Of a DNA stretch of 64,000 bases, positions 1 through 13,061 are shown one piece after another. Position 1 is the first letter of the stretch. Every line of letters begins with the position of its first letter. Origin of the DNA: Mesorhabditis belari (lineage: Eukaryota; Nematoda; Chromadorea; Rhabditida; Rhabditidae). The notes beneath the pieces were generated by a model. The model was not told where the DNA came from. It saw only the letters and a program-made list of their open reading frames with translations, and ran no database searches. Location of the stretch: the NCBI GenBank assembly GCA_958450365.1, contig CAUEEP010000729.1:124001-188000 (forward strand), read 5' to 3'. The position numbers were made by a program, and so were the translations under genes.

Positions 1-640
1 GGGGTCAATTGAGAGAGACGCTTTCGTTAATCAATCTTTTCCCTTTCTCGAAAGAATATGATTGGGTGTGCTTTCCTGCTGTGATCGCTGTTGACATATT
101 GTTCTGTTTGGCTAACCCAGTTCTTGTCTTTTCTTGAACGAACGAGAGAGACCAATCAGAGGAATGCCGTGAATGGGGCAATGGTCCTCTACTGACTAGC
201 CACTGACCCTCACTGACCCTTCCACTTCTTTGAGAGCTTCTTCATTCACTCACATTCTTCATTCAATCGCTATAAACTTATTTTCGTATTTTAATAGCTA
301 TAGAAGAAGGATTATGGTAGTTATTTTGGATTTATTAGTCACTGCACGATTCATTCGAAGGAAGCTAAAGTTAACGGTGTTGATAACATGAATTAGGTTG
401 CATTCCTATACGGCAATCCCTACAATATCCCTGTTTTCTCTTTGTATTTTGCTATTTTGCTATTTTGCTGCAGTATTTTGCTTCACCGTATACCAGGATT
501 TAAATCTTACGGTTTCCAATTATTCAATCTATAGTTTCCAACGGGTTTTGGCTATAGTCATGTTTTCTAACCAGTAAGTCGTAAAGGCAAGCTCTGAAGA
601 ATAAGAAAGTAAGTGCACTCAGGGTTTCAAGGTAGCAAGG
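1..640. other. Intergenic, no gene seen
   Basis: I find no open reading frame with coding character, no RNA gene and no clear repeat here. The sequence is AT-rich with short local repeats, such as three copies of TGCTATTT near 450-470. Confidence 0.5.
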
Positions 641-654
641 TAGGTTTCAGACCG

Positions 655-1075
655 GACCTAGAACTAGACCAGAACCAGACCTGGCTTCTGATCCAGACTT
701 GGCTTCTGATCCAGACCTGGCTTCTGATCCAGACCTGGCTTCTGATCCAAACCTGGCTTCTGATCCAGCCCAGAGCCAGATCCAAGCCAGGGCCAGATCC
801 AGCCCAGGGCCAGATCCAAGCCAGGGCCAGATCCAAGCCAGGGCCAGATCCAGCCCAGGGCCAGATCCAAGCCAGGGCCAGATCCAAGCCAGGGCCAGAT
901 CCAGCCCAGGGCCAGGTCCAAGCCAGGGCCAGATCCAAGCCAGGACCAGATCCAAGCCAGGGCCAGGGCCAGATCCAAGCCAGGGTCAGATCTCGCCCAG
1001 AGCCAGATCCAAGCCAGGGCCAGTTCCAGCCCAGGGCCAGATCCAAGCCAGGCTTAACCGGATCCAACCAGATCA
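655..1075. repeat. Minisatellite upstream of lam-3
   Basis: Two adjoining arrays are present. At 683-765 an 18-bp unit (CTTCTGATCCAGACCTGG) repeats about five times. From 770 to 1065 an 18-bp-based unit made of GATCCAAGCCAGGGCCA variants repeats. The unit length is a multiple of three, so long open frames appear on both strands, but their proteins are pure repeat and are not genes. Confidence 0.85.
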
Positions 1076-1173
1076 AAAACCGGATCCAACCAGAACCATG
1101 ACCCTCGTTCAGAGATTCTCCTTGAACCACCATCGACTTTCTGAGTGATAAGTGGACTCAAATTAGGCCATCG

Positions 1174-1391
1174 GTCATTTGATACGCCCCTTTCGCCATT
1201 GACAATCTAACTTTGAGCTCAAATATCTTTGTGTTGAGCTATTCAATTGAAATATTCTTGACATCATTAGATGCGTCAAGTTTTTCTCTATCGATTGGTA
1301 CAAAAATTATTGAAATTTGACAGCTCAACACCAAGAAATTTGAGCTCAAAGTTTTGCCAATGACAAAGGGGCAGGGCGAGTATCAAATGTC
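1174..1391. repeat. Palindromic MITE-like element, TTTGAGCTCAAA family
   Basis: The ends are imperfect inverted repeats: CATTTGATACGCCCCTTT on the left against AAAGGGGCAGGGCGAGTATCAAATG on the right. Inside them lies a second inverted pair around TTTGAGCTCAAA and TTGACAATCTAACTT. Related copies lie at 41440-41775 in a lam-3 intron. It is probably a non-autonomous transposon; no coding capacity. Confidence 0.6.
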
Positions 1392-1683
1392 TCAAAATCC
1401 AAATTAAAACTATTATCTAGAGTTGGATGTTCTTCACTACTTCTTTTCCAATCAATAGAATCTCTCTCTCAACCACAATTATGCAAGAAAATCTTGAGAT
1501 TCGTCTCGGAGATAAGATCATATCGATAGGAATATAGAGATGGCTAGAGTGAAAGGATAGGAATGGATGGGAATGGATGGATGGGGAATGGATCGACGGG
1601 GAGAAAGGTCAAATGGGGAACACAGCCATCATCAAACATTTACGACTAATCGCTTTTGTTTCCATTGACTTCAAGTTTTGTCT

Positions 1684-1957
1684 AAGGCAAGCTGGCAAGC
1701 TGGCAAGCTGACTAGACTAGCTGGCAAGCTAGCAAGCTGACAAGCAAGCTGACGAGCTGACTAGGAAGCTGACTAGCTGACAAGGAAGCTGACTAGCTGA
1801 CTAGCTGACAAGCTGACAAACTGACAAGCAAGCTGACAAGCTGACAAGCAAGCTGACTAGCTGACAAGCTGACAAGCAAGCTGACAAGCTGACAAGCTGA
1901 CAAGCAAGCTGACTAGCTGACAAGCAAGCTGACTAGCTGACAAGCAAGCTGACAAGC
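1684..1957. repeat. AGCTGACAAGCA tandem array
   Basis: Degenerate repetition of AAGCTGAC(A/T)AG with occasional CTAG steps. It lies in intergenic DNA and has no coding content. Confidence 0.85.
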
Positions 1958-2183
1958 TCGGCTTAACATTATTCATTATCCATGCAACTTACTGCTCCCT
2001 ATCCAATCACTTATCACTATTTTACAGCTTTATATTTGTACTTTTGTGTTTAAAGTTATCAAAGCTTATTGCTTTTTGATTTTTTGACCTTACTTTGAGC
2101 TTTGACTTTGAGCCAAATAGTGCTATAGTTAGCTAGAGTCTGTCATTTGCCAATAAATCATTATTGATAGATCCTGCTACAGG

Positions 2184-2262
2184 AGTTAAACAAGCTCTAA
2201 ACAAGCTCTAAACAAGCTCTAAACAAGCTCTAAACAAGAACTAAACAAGAACTAGAATATAG
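2184..2262. repeat. Short ACAAGCTCTAA tandem array
   Basis: About six copies of an 11-bp unit, decaying at the 3' side into ACAAGAACTA. Confidence 0.8.
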
Positions 2263-2628
2263 AACAAGAATCTAGAACTTTTCCGTTTCATTTTCGATCT
2301 ATTCACAGCTGGCAAGTGTTTTAAAACGAAAGAAATAGAGAAGAAGAGTTTTTTTAAATGCTTTTCTGAAAAGAGGATTGAAGGGGGGTAAAGAATTGAA
2401 AGGGATTGGGCCGTATCGTTCAAAGATGAATCAGCCTGTTCTCAGCCTCTCAGCCTCTCCCCAGCCTCTTCTCTATGCGCTAGTCAGTTCACAATCACCC
2501 TTTCCTTTCCCAAAAAGTGCTAATTTTCTTTTCTTATTTATACGAAAAAGACTGTAAATTGTTTAGTGTTCGTAAAAGAGTTTTTCAATGTTTTATAGTC
2601 TGTTTTACACCAACATTTAGAAATCTGT

Positions 2629-2748
2629 TGTTGCTGTTCTATTCTGTTGCTGTTCTATTCTGTTGCTGTTCTATTCTGTTGCTGTTCTATTCTGTTGCTG
2701 TTCTATTCTGTTGCTGTTCTATTCCGTTCTATTCTGTTGCTGTTCTAA
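2629..2748. repeat. TGTTGCTGTTCTATTC tandem array
   Basis: A 16-bp unit (TTGCTGTTCTATTCTG) is repeated about seven times. The array ends about 1.1 kb before the lam-3 start. Confidence 0.85.
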
Positions 2749-2903
2749 TGCATCTAAGTGCTACAGTCTACAAGTTCTACTATTCAATGATATGACTTAC
2801 TTTTTGTCATTGGTATTATGATATCATGACTAGTAAAGAAATAATGCTATAGCAAGCGAGCAAGTAGTGTTATAGTATTCTAGAATGTTACAGTAAAACA
2901 AAA

Positions 2904-3300
2904 GGCTTAGGCTTAGGCTTAGACTTTGGCTTTGGCTTTGGCTTAGACTTAGGCTTAGACTTAGACTTAGATTTAGACTTAGGCTTAGATTTAGACTTAG
3001 ATTTAGACTTAGACTTATGCTTGGCTTAGGCTTAGACTTAGGCTTTGGCTTGACTTGAGCTTAGGCTTGAGCTTAGGGCTTAGGCTTAGGCTTAGGCTTG
3101 GCTCAGGCTTGGCTTGAGCTTAGGCTTAGGCTTAGGCTCAGGGTTAGGCTTAGGCTCAGGCTTGGCTCAGGCTTGGCTTGAGCTTAGGCTTAGGCTTAGG
3201 CTCAGGCTTAGGCTCAGGCTTAGTCTTAGGCTCAGGCTTGGCTCAGGCTTGGCTCAGGCTTGGCTCAGGCTTAGACTTAGGCTTAGACTTAGGCTTCAGG
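2904..3300. repeat. Degenerate TTAGGC (telomere-like) array
   Basis: The region is hexamer-periodic and built of GGCTTA, GACTTA, GGCTTT and GGCTCA steps. It contains perfect short runs of the nematode telomere unit TTAGGC, for example around 2904-2925 and 3078-3100. It is best read as a decayed interstitial telomere-like array about 0.55 kb upstream of lam-3. Confidence 0.7.
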
Positions 3301-3837
3301 GTAAACCCAAAGGCTTGTTAACAACTTGTTTCTTCTTTGATTCTTCTCTACTCTAAGCTCTCTCTCTAGTGAAATGCTTCATTTTTTTCGCAGTAAGCTG
3401 ACTATGAATAGAGAATTGAGTGCACTAGAAAGATTGGGTTTATGTAGTGATAGCCAAGCTATCAGAGTCAAGGTTTTTTAGTTACCCATTAATTCTAGCT
3501 AGTAATCTCAAAGATTCTTCTAAAATCCTTCTTTCCCCTTCTTCCCCGGCTTATTGACCAATTCTTTTTTGTTTTCTTTTCTTTTCTGTTTTCTTTTCCG
3601 TTTTCTTTTCTTTTTTCTTCTCTTGATGTGGTGAACACTCTAAAATGATAAAGCTTTTTTCTTTCTTTCAACTTTTCTTTAACATTTAAGTGTTCTATTT
3701 AGGAAAGATCAAGTTTTGAGTGTTTTTTTTTAATATAATTTGTTTTATATGATTTGTTTTAGATAATTTGCTTGTATAATTCATTTTATATCATTCGTTT
3801 TATATAATTTGCTTTATACCATTTTTTTCTTTATCAA

Positions 3838-3851
3838 CAACATTTTAGATG
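3838..3851 (+). promoter_or_regulatory. lam-3: Splice acceptor abutting the lam-3 ATG
   Basis: The sequence ACATTTTAG is followed immediately by ATG. In nematodes an acceptor directly at the start codon is typical of spliced-leader trans-splicing, so this probably marks the 5' end of the mature mRNA. An upstream cis-spliced non-coding exon is the alternative. Confidence 0.55.
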
Positions 3852-6800
3852 GATGTCCGCTGGTGGGGTTCGCCTTGGCTGCGAATCCTACTCATCTCTT
3901 TATTCTTTCAATCGATTGGCTCACAAAATTTCGATGAACTCGATGAGTACGACGAGCGATACGCCGAGTTTATCACTACAGAATCTGGTGTGGATTAAGG
4001 AAATAGGAAATATAAAGTTAAATTAAGGATTAAGGATTAAGATCCTTAAGGATTAAGGAAATAAAGTTAAATAATAGAAGTGAGAAGATTAGCTGAATTG
4101 AATGTCGTTTTATGAATTCTGAATTGAATGTCGTTTAAAGGTTGTTAATTTTGGCGTTAATTACATCGATTTCCTCTCAATTCCGTCGATTGGTCGATTT
4201 TTCGTCAATTTCTCGTCAATTCGTCAATTCCCTTAATTTTCTCTTAAATTTGGCTGTATTTTGGGGCAAATTCCCCTATTTTTGATTGGATTACTTAATA
4301 ATATTTAAAAAGTAAACACTTAAGTACTTTAGAATGTGAGTACTTAACAGAGAGCTGAGACAAGAGCTGAGACAAGGCGAGCAAGGGCAGAGATGAGACA
4401 GAGCTGAGACAGAGAGGACAGGATGAGACTAGAGCTGAGACTAGAGATGGGACTAGAGCTGAGACTAGAGATGAGACTAGAGCTGAGACAAGAGATGAGA
4501 CTAGAGATGAGACAAGAGCTGAGACAAGAGCTGAGACTAGAGCTGAGACAAGAGATGAGACTAGAGATGAGACAAGAGCTGAGACAAGAGCTGAGACTAG
4601 AGCTGAGACAAGAGATGAGACTAGAGATGAGACAAGAGCTGAGACAAGAGCTGAGACAAGAGATGAGACAAGAGATGAGACAAGAGCTGAGACAAGAGCT
4701 GAGACAAGAGATGAGACAAGAGCTGAGACAAGAGATGAGACAAGAGCTGAGACTAGAGCTGAGACAAGAGATGAGACTAGAGCTTTCTCTCTCTCTCTCT
4801 CTCTCTTGATTCTCTTGATCATGTACTCCAATCAATTTCTATTTTATATTATTTAAATCTCAAATATAATCCCAAACAGAATCCGAAAGATAACCACAAA
4901 ATGTTTTCTATAAAACTAGATTTTAATCTAGAGAAAGCTTTGTCTTATAAAGTGTTTCTAGTTCTAGAGAAACTTCATTTTCACCTACCGTAAATACTGT
5001 AATAGTACCCCACCCAGATAATGACGGTGCGGAGTGTTGCGTAGTCTAGCTTTGAACGAGTTTTTCTCGACACTGGTTTATGCTAAAATGTTCGTTTTGG
5101 TATCAAAAAATAGCCCTGAATTCCAGGGCTATTTTTTGATACCAAAGACGTATTTTTTGGAAGTACGAGTGCTTTGAAAAACAATAAAATACGAAAAAAC
5201 TTTTACGACTACGCGACTGTACGAGGGGGATGGGGTACTATTAGAGTATTTACGGTAGTTTGCGCTTACTGGCTGGTCAACTGGTCGCTTACTGGTCAAC
5301 TCGCTGAGCGAAATCCTATGCAACCTATACCATTTGACGCAGATTTTGATGCTGATTCCGAAGATATATCTGTTATTCTTTGGTTTCCAAAACAAAATTA
5401 AAAGCCGACATCGAACTTGCATGGTCCGGCTCTGGAAACGAAAGCTTTACCACTCGGCCACGGCTGTACCGAGTCGAGACTGCAAGGAGGTCGTTAAGAA
5501 GCTAAACGGCTTGTTAGAACTCTGAAAATGAGGTCATTTGAGTCCTATCGGCCTACTTAACGGCCTCCTTGCAGTCTCGACTCAACACAGCCGTGGCCGA
5601 GTGGTAAAGCTTTCGTTTCTAGATCGAGACCTCACGAGTTCGACCCCGGCTTTGAACTTTTACTTTTTTTAAGAAGTGCTGACTAGGGTTTTAGCGTTTC
5701 TGTTCTGAAACTGGTCCGCAAGGAGGTCGTTAAGACCCACCGTTAAGACCCACCACTTTTCCAAAACAAAACAAAACAAAACATCGTAACAAAACTTTAA
5801 ACCCTTATAACTCTTGACAGGTTGTCATTTAGCGAAAACGGAATATAGATTCGAAATCAGCATAAAATTCTGCATCGAATGGTCGTAGAGGATTTGGTTC
5901 AACCATTTAACCTTCCCTTTTTAGTCTCTTTTTCCCTGTTCAGTTCAGATTTTTGGTCTAACCCTGAGAAGTTAGTCTTTTCATTTTAAAGTCGAATTTC
6001 TAGAACGCGGACTTTTCCCATCAATCTTCAATTTGGCGACGAATGCTTTGATCAATTCGACGGCAACATGCGGCGAGCGAGGTCCAGAGGAATACTGTAA
6101 ACTCGTCGAGCATGTCATTCAGAAGAAAGCTCCCGGAAATGGGTGAGTAAAAGGGGGAAAAGTAAAGGGAAAAGGGAAGATAAGGGGAAGATAGGAAAGA
6201 AGACATAAAAAGCATGAAACTAGATAAATCTTAACTTTCAAGTAAAGCAATTCAGTAATTCAGCTCAAAAAGAGTCTTTCAGCTCTCCGCAATGTGACAT
6301 TTGTGATGCGAACGATGTCCGAAAGCGTCATCCCATCGAGTTCGCTATTGATGGGACGAAAAGGTTCAAAGTATTCTAAATTCTATTAATTTTATTAATT
6401 CTATTATTTCTATTAATTCTATTCATCTAATATTGAATTATGCAAATTTTAAACAAACTTTAGATGGTGGCAAAGTCCGACATTGCACAATGGACTCGAC
6501 TTTGACAAAGTGAACATCACCATCGATTTGAGACAGGTTGGGGTTACTGTAGATCGATTTGAGACAGGTTTTGGGTACTGTAGATCGATTTGAGACAGGT
6601 TTGGGTTACTGTAGATCGATTTGAGACAGCTTTGGGTTGCTGTAGATCGATTTAAGACAGCTTTGGGTTACTGTAGACCGATTTGAGACAGGTCTGGGTA
6701 ACTGTAGATCAATTTGAGACAGGCGGGGTTACTGTAGATCGATTTGAGACAGGTTTTGGGTACTGTAGATCGATTTGAGACAGGTTGGGGTTACCGTAGA

Positions 6801-8405
6801 TCGATTTGAGACCGGTCTTGGTTACTGTAGATTGATTTGAGACAGGTTTGGGTTACTGTAGATCGATTTGAGACCGGTTTTGGTTACTGTAGATCGATTT
6901 GAGACAGGTTTTGGGTACTGTAGATCGATTTGAGACAGGTTTTGGGTACTGTAGATCGATTTGAGACAGGTTGGGGTTACTGTAGATCGATTTGAGACAG
7001 GTTTGGGTTACTGTAAATCGATTTGAGACAGGTTGGGGCTACTGTAGATCGATTTGAGACAGGTTTCGGTTACTGTAGATCGATCTAGATAGCTCTAGAT
7101 AGAATATAATGCAATAGAAGTCAAAAATCTGTATCTTTAGGAGTACCAAGTCGCGTACATTGTCGTGAAAATGGGAAATGCGCCGAGACCTGGCTCGTGG
7201 GTACTCGACAAATCGCTGGACGGACAAAAGTGAGCTTGAATATTCTGTATTCAATAAAATGAAGATCTTCAATCGATTCCCCGTCCCTGAAAACCCTAGG
7301 GTACAAAAATAAAGCTCAATATCTTTTTGTGCAAAGTGAGGAGTGGCTTCAGAGCTGGCTTCAGAGCTGGCTTCAGAGCTGGCTTCAGAGCTGGCTTCAG
7401 AGCTGGCTTCAGAGCTGGCTTCAGAGCTGGCTTCAGAGCTGGCTTCAGAGCTGGCTTCAGAGCTGGCTTCAGAGCCATTCCGAGATCTTCTCATCTCTTT
7501 TCTATGTGATTCATTTAGATGGGAAGCTTGGCAATTCTTTGCAACAAACGATGCAGAATGTGTTCGTCTCTTTGGAATCCCTGCAACCACCGGTGTGCCA
7601 CGTTATAAAAATGATGATGAGGTGAGGGAAAGGACAATTACAGTATAGATGACTAAATAGGTGCGTAAGTTTAAGTCGAATAGCTTTCTTTAGGTTCATT
7701 GCACCAGTGAGTACTCGAAATTGACCCCACTGGAGCATGGAGAGATCCACATTTCGCTTGTGAATGGAAGACCTGGATCGAAAGGGCCATCAATGGAGCT
7801 ACAGGTTGGTGAGGGTAGATGCTAGGGAGAGGTCCAAGGGGAAGATCAAGGGGAAGATCCAAAGGGAAGCTCAAGGCCAAGATCAAGGCCAAGGTCAAGG
7901 CCAAGATCATGGCCAAGATCAAGATCATGGCCAAGGGGAAGATCAAGGCCAAGATCAAGGCCAAGAAGGTCAATGGCATAGTTCTGAGTGATGCTGAGGT
8001 CTAGCTAAACTTGACAAAGTTCAGAAATTCACACGAGCTCGCTACGTACGAATGCGGATGATCGATTTAAAAACATTAAACGCTGATCTTCTCGTTGTCA
8101 ACTCGAAAAGTCACAAATTGGATAAAAGTGTGACAATGAGGTTGATTTCACAGAAAAGATCTTAAGCTTCTAGCTCTCCAGCTTCAAGCTCTCCAGCTTC
8201 AAGCTCTCCAGCTTCAAGCTCTCCAGCTTCAAGCTCTCCAGCTTCAAGCTCTCCAGCTTCAAGCTCTCCAGCTTCAAGCTCTCCAGCTTCAAGCTCTCAT
8301 TCTTGTCAATTCAGATATTTCTACTCAATCTCTGATATCTCAATCGGTGGCCAATGTATCTGTTATGGTCACGCTGAGAGTTGTCCAGCTGATCCAGTGA
8401 CTGGG
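3849..8405 (+). CDS. lam-3: lam-3 exons 1-9: signal peptide and LN domain
   Basis: Exons: 3849-3987, 6004-6142, 6283-6363, 6464-6536, 7141-7229, 7519-7621, 7694-7808, 8005-8140, 8315-8405. Exon 1 gives a signal peptide with hydrophobic core [10 protein letters not shown], followed by an acidic stretch. Exon 2 carries the LN hallmarks [12 protein letters not shown], then [17 protein letters not shown]. Exon 4 has [10 protein letters not shown], exon 6 [16 protein letters not shown], exon 7 [24 protein letters not shown] and exons 8-9 [19 protein letters not shown] and [21 protein letters not shown]. The LN domain mediates laminin polymerisation. The exon 7 donor was placed at 7809 rather than 7805 because only that choice keeps the frame. 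Confidence 0.93.
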
Positions 8406-11400
8406 GTAGGCTTTGAGAGTCATTCCATTCATTGATCATTCCAAGACTTAAATCAGAACTATTCCTTCAGCAATTCCGTTGTGAATGTCGGCATAACACT
8501 TGCGGTGAGTCGTGCAATCGTTGTTGTCCACTTTTCAATCAACTCCCGTGGAAACCGGGCACAAATACACAGCCGAATATTTGTCAACGTGAGTGTTAAA
8601 GGGTTTTAAATCATTTTTCTTCCAAGGAATCTGATCAGAGCTAGATTTGAGCTTTACTACTCTACTCTCTAATCTAGTCTGGTATACCAGAGCTTTACTG
8701 GTATGGCCTGCTCTGGACTTTGCTTACAATTCTAAGGCCCGGTCTGCTTACAATTCTAAGGCCTTACAACTCTAAAGCTTTACAACTAAGCCAGAGACTC
8801 ACTTGATATAACTACTGGTTGAAAAGGTGTTAGATCTGGTTTTGCGATCTGGGAGATCTGAGAGCTGAGGTTTTGCTGTAAGTATGGCCTACCTGGCATG
8901 GCGTTAGGTCAAGCTGTTAGATCAAGCTGCTAGGTCAAGCTGCTAGGTCCAGCCATTAGATCAAGCTGTTAGGTCAAGCTGTTAGGTCCAGACGTTAGAT
9001 CAAGCTGTTAGGTCTAGACGTTAGATCAAGCTGTTAGGTCTAGACGTTAGGTCAAGCTGTTAGGTCTAGACGTTAGGTCATGCTGTTAAGTCAAGCTGTT
9101 AGGTCCAGCCATTAGGTCAAGCTGCTAGGTCCAGCCATTAGGTCAAGCTGTTACGCTGTCAAGCTGATCTAACAGCTGGACCAGCTGTTAGATCAAGCCA
9201 TTAGATCAAACTATTAGGTCCAGCTTTGAACTAGTCTGATCAAAGCCTAATCTAAGCCAACTTTAGTCCTCTAATCTGGTTCTTCCTAGCCATTAGGTCA
9301 AGCTGTCCTGGCTGGACCTAACGGTTGGCCAGATTGAACAATTCCTAACTCTAATCTATCTTTAAACCTTTAGAATGCCAATGTTTCAATCACGCGGAAA
9401 ACTGTGTTTATGACGAGGAGTTGGCAAGAAATCAGCTAAGCGTGACGCCGGAAGGGGTTTTCGAGGGTGGAGGTCGATGTGTGGAGTGTCAAGTGAGTGT
9501 GGATCAAGATCAATTCCTCTAACTATCCTATATCCAGCACAACACTGAAGGAGTGAATTGCGAGCGTTGCAAGACGGGTTTCTATCGTCCATCTGGACTC
9601 TCACATTATCGTGCGGATGCTTGTCGAGCGTGCGATTGTAATACGGTTGGATCGGAGAGTGAGGAGTGCATCCGAGATGATCAGAGTGCTGTCAATGGAC
9701 TTGTAAGTCTTGTACTTGGTCTTGTAAGACTTGTACTTGGTCTTGTAAGTCTTGTACCTCTTGTACTTGGTCTTGTACGCCTTGTACTTGGTCGTGTACT
9801 TGGTCTTGTACTTGTAAGTGTAGGCTAACAGGCTGACAGGCTTTGTCAGCTTTGTCAGCTTTGTCAGCTTTGTCATCATGCTCTAGCTTATCCTAAGCCA
9901 TTATTTCTAGGCACCAGGCGATTGTCGCTGTAAACCAGGATTCGGCGGTCGACAATGTGACAAGTGTGCTCCAGGATTTCGAAATTATCCTCAATGCGAG
10001 CCATGCCCGTGTAACCAAGCCGGATCATTGAACTTTGATCATTGTGAACATGAGAAGTGAGTATTTCAATCAGAAGACTGAATCTAGTGAGACTCTAGGA
10101 CTTGAGCTTGTCCTAGAGGACTTGAGCTTGTTCTAGAGGACTTGAGCTTGTTCTAGAGGACTTGAACTTGTTCTAGAGGACTTGAACTTGTCCTAGAGTT
10201 AGAATCAGGCTTCCTTGCACTTCCTGTTCATCTGTAATCCTTCCTGTTCATCTGTTAGCTTCCTGTTTATCTGCAATCCTTTCTCTTTATCTGTAATCCT
10301 TAGATGCATCTGCAAGGCGAATGTTGAAGGTCTTTATTGTGATCGATGTCGTCCTGGAACAATTCATCTATCAAAGGAGAATCCCCAGGGTTGCCAATCT
10401 TGTTTCTGCTTTGGACTCTCGCAGAACTGCTCCGAGAAAGAATGGGTGACAGGAAAGGTGGGGGAAAAGACTGTAAAATCGATTTCCATTGTAAAATCGA
10501 ATCTTTAGATTCAACAAAATCGTGGTTGGATGTTGAGTGATTTGAGTGGAGGACGAGAAGTGAAACCGGAGACTGAGAACGGGGAAGTCTTGATGTTCAA
10601 CGCGAATCAAAATAAAGATCGATCACTTTACTATTGGAAAGCGCCAAAGAAGTTCACTGGAGATTTGGTAGAGAATAAAAGGCCTGGTAGAGAAGCTCGA
10701 CTCAAGCTTGACTCAAGCCTGACTAGCCTGGCTCAAGCCTGACTCAAGCTAGACTCAAGCTCGACTCAAGCTAGACTCAAGCTTGACTAGCCTGGCTCGA
10801 GCCTGACTCAAGCTAGACTCAAGCTAGACTCAAGCTAGACTCAAGCTAGACTCAAGCTAGACTCAAGCTTGACTCAAGCTAGACTCAAGCTTGACTCAAG
10901 CCAGACTCACGCTTGACTCAAGCTCGACTCAAGCTTGACTCAAGCCAGCTAGAATCCATTTTCATCCCCATACGTCATTAAAAGATTTACTCTCCAAGAA
11001 AGATAAGTGGCACTGATTTCTGCAATTTTTGTCTCTTAAATCATCTGGAATCCAAGTCCCTAATAGGATTTAATCCAAAGTGTATGCCATGTTCGAGTAT
11101 CGAGATAACTCTTCTCTCACTTTTCTAAAAGAAAGTCTTTTATTGATTTGAAAGATTTCGAGGAACTTGTCATCCAGCTAGACTGCTGGATGATCTTTGT
11201 CTTCGAAGATTCATCCACAGAACGGAACAAACCGGGCTTGAGTCAGGCTTGAGTCAAGCTTGAGTCAGGCTTGAGTCAGGCTTGAGTCAGGCTTGAGTCA
11301 GGTTTGAGCCAAGCTAGACTCAAGCTCGACTAGCCAACCCCACTAACCCAATAGTTCAAAATTCGTATTCCTTTGTATCATAATCGATTTCTATTCTTTC

Positions 11401-13024
11401 AGCTAACAAGTTATGGTGGCTTTTTACACTATTTTGTGTACTTTGTGCCTACGGATAGCTCGGAGACGATTCACGTGTCGGATGTAGTGATTGAGGTTTC
11501 GACTTACTCTTTTCTCAATTACTTTTTATAATAGGGTAATGGGGTGAAACTCGAGCAACACTCTCGGATCGCTTTCCATCCACGAGAGAATGTGACAGTG
11601 CAAATCGCGTTGAGAGAGGGATCAAATTGGTACAATAGTCAAACGAGGAAACCAGCGGATAAGGTTTGTTTGTTTCATTTGATTAAGATGATCTCCAGAG
11701 ATCTAGAGCCAGAGCTAGAGCTAGAGCTAGAGCTAGCTAGAGCTAGAGCTAGAGCTAGAGCTAGAGCTAGCTAGAGCTAGAGCTAGCTAGAGCTAGAGCT
11801 AGCTAGAGCTAGAGCTAGAGCTAGAGCTAGAGCTAGACTAGACTAAGATTGAGACTTTTAGTACAATTCTTAGTACAAAATGGTTCCAGCTACCTAGCTG
11901 ACCTTTCTTAGCTCCCTTAGCTCCCCCAACTACGAGTCTAGCTCTGTTCTGATTTGATCTAGCTTCTGTTCTATCTTGATCTAGCTTCTAATCTAACTTA
12001 ACCAGTTTAGCTTAATCTAACTTTTCTCAGAGCTTCTTTTCAAAGCTAGACTTGGCTTAGCTTGGCTTAGCTTGGCTTGGCTTGATTTGGCTTGGCTTGG
12101 CTTAGCTTGGCTTGGCTTGGCTTGGCTTGGCTTGGCTTAACTCTAGACTCTAGACTTAACTACCAAATCTAATCGACTAATTTCCAGGCTGACATGATGA
12201 GAGCACTTGCCGACGTCTCCCTATTCATGGTACGAGCCATGTACAACAAGAATCAACTTCAAAGCAGGTATCGAAACTCAATGCTTGTACTAGTTAGATC
12301 AGTATCTGTACTAGTTAGATCAGTACTAGTTAGATCAGTACTTGTACTAGTTAGCTCCATGCTTGTACTAGTTAGATCTTAGAGTTAGATCTTAGAGTAA
12401 GCTCTCACAGTAAGCTCTCACATTTCTATCCAATCCAGCTCACTATCTACAAAGAGTTACATTCAAATTCCATTTAATTTCCATTTAATTTCAGTATCTT
12501 CGGCTTCTCACTAGACAAAGCAATGGAAAAGACTCAATCATCAAACAAGATTGATCTTGTGCCGATTAAAGATACTCTGATGAGAGGAGTGGAAGTCTGC
12601 GATTGTCCTGAAGGGACTTCTGGGTATTCTTGTGAGGTAAATTGTTAAAAATAGTTGTTATAAATGTTATAAATGAATAAAAGATCTTTATTTATCTAGA
12701 AATCACAAAAATAAACAATCTTTAGTCAAAAAATGATCAATTAATCAAAAAATGATCAATTAATCAAAAAATTACAATACTTTTAGTCTTGTCCAAAAGG
12801 TTATCGCCGTGTCGAGAGTCAGCTTTTCAATGGACGTTGTGAGAAGTGAGTGAAAGTTGTGTAAAATGATAGGGATTATTGTAATTGATCGATTTGAATG
12901 ATTATATAATTTAAGATGTGATTGCAACGATCACACGCAAACTTGTGATCCATTCACCGGCGAATGCACCAATTGCATGGTGAGTTTTGAAAAGGATTCG
13001 TCTTTTACCGACCACCGTAAGACC

Positions 13025-13061
<37 letters not shown>

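Noticed and set aside
613..1148. ORFs of 100-168 codons rich in Pro, Gln, Asp or Trp
   Set aside because: Pure translation of an 18-bp minisatellite; all frames on both strands are open.
4295..4835. Leu/Val/Ser- or Arg/Glu-rich ORFs of 128-178 codons
   Set aside because: Intron 1 satellite whose unit length is a multiple of three.
6522..7086. CRISPR-like regular 31-bp repeats
   Set aside because: Repeats are contiguous without unique spacers and lie in a eukaryotic intron.
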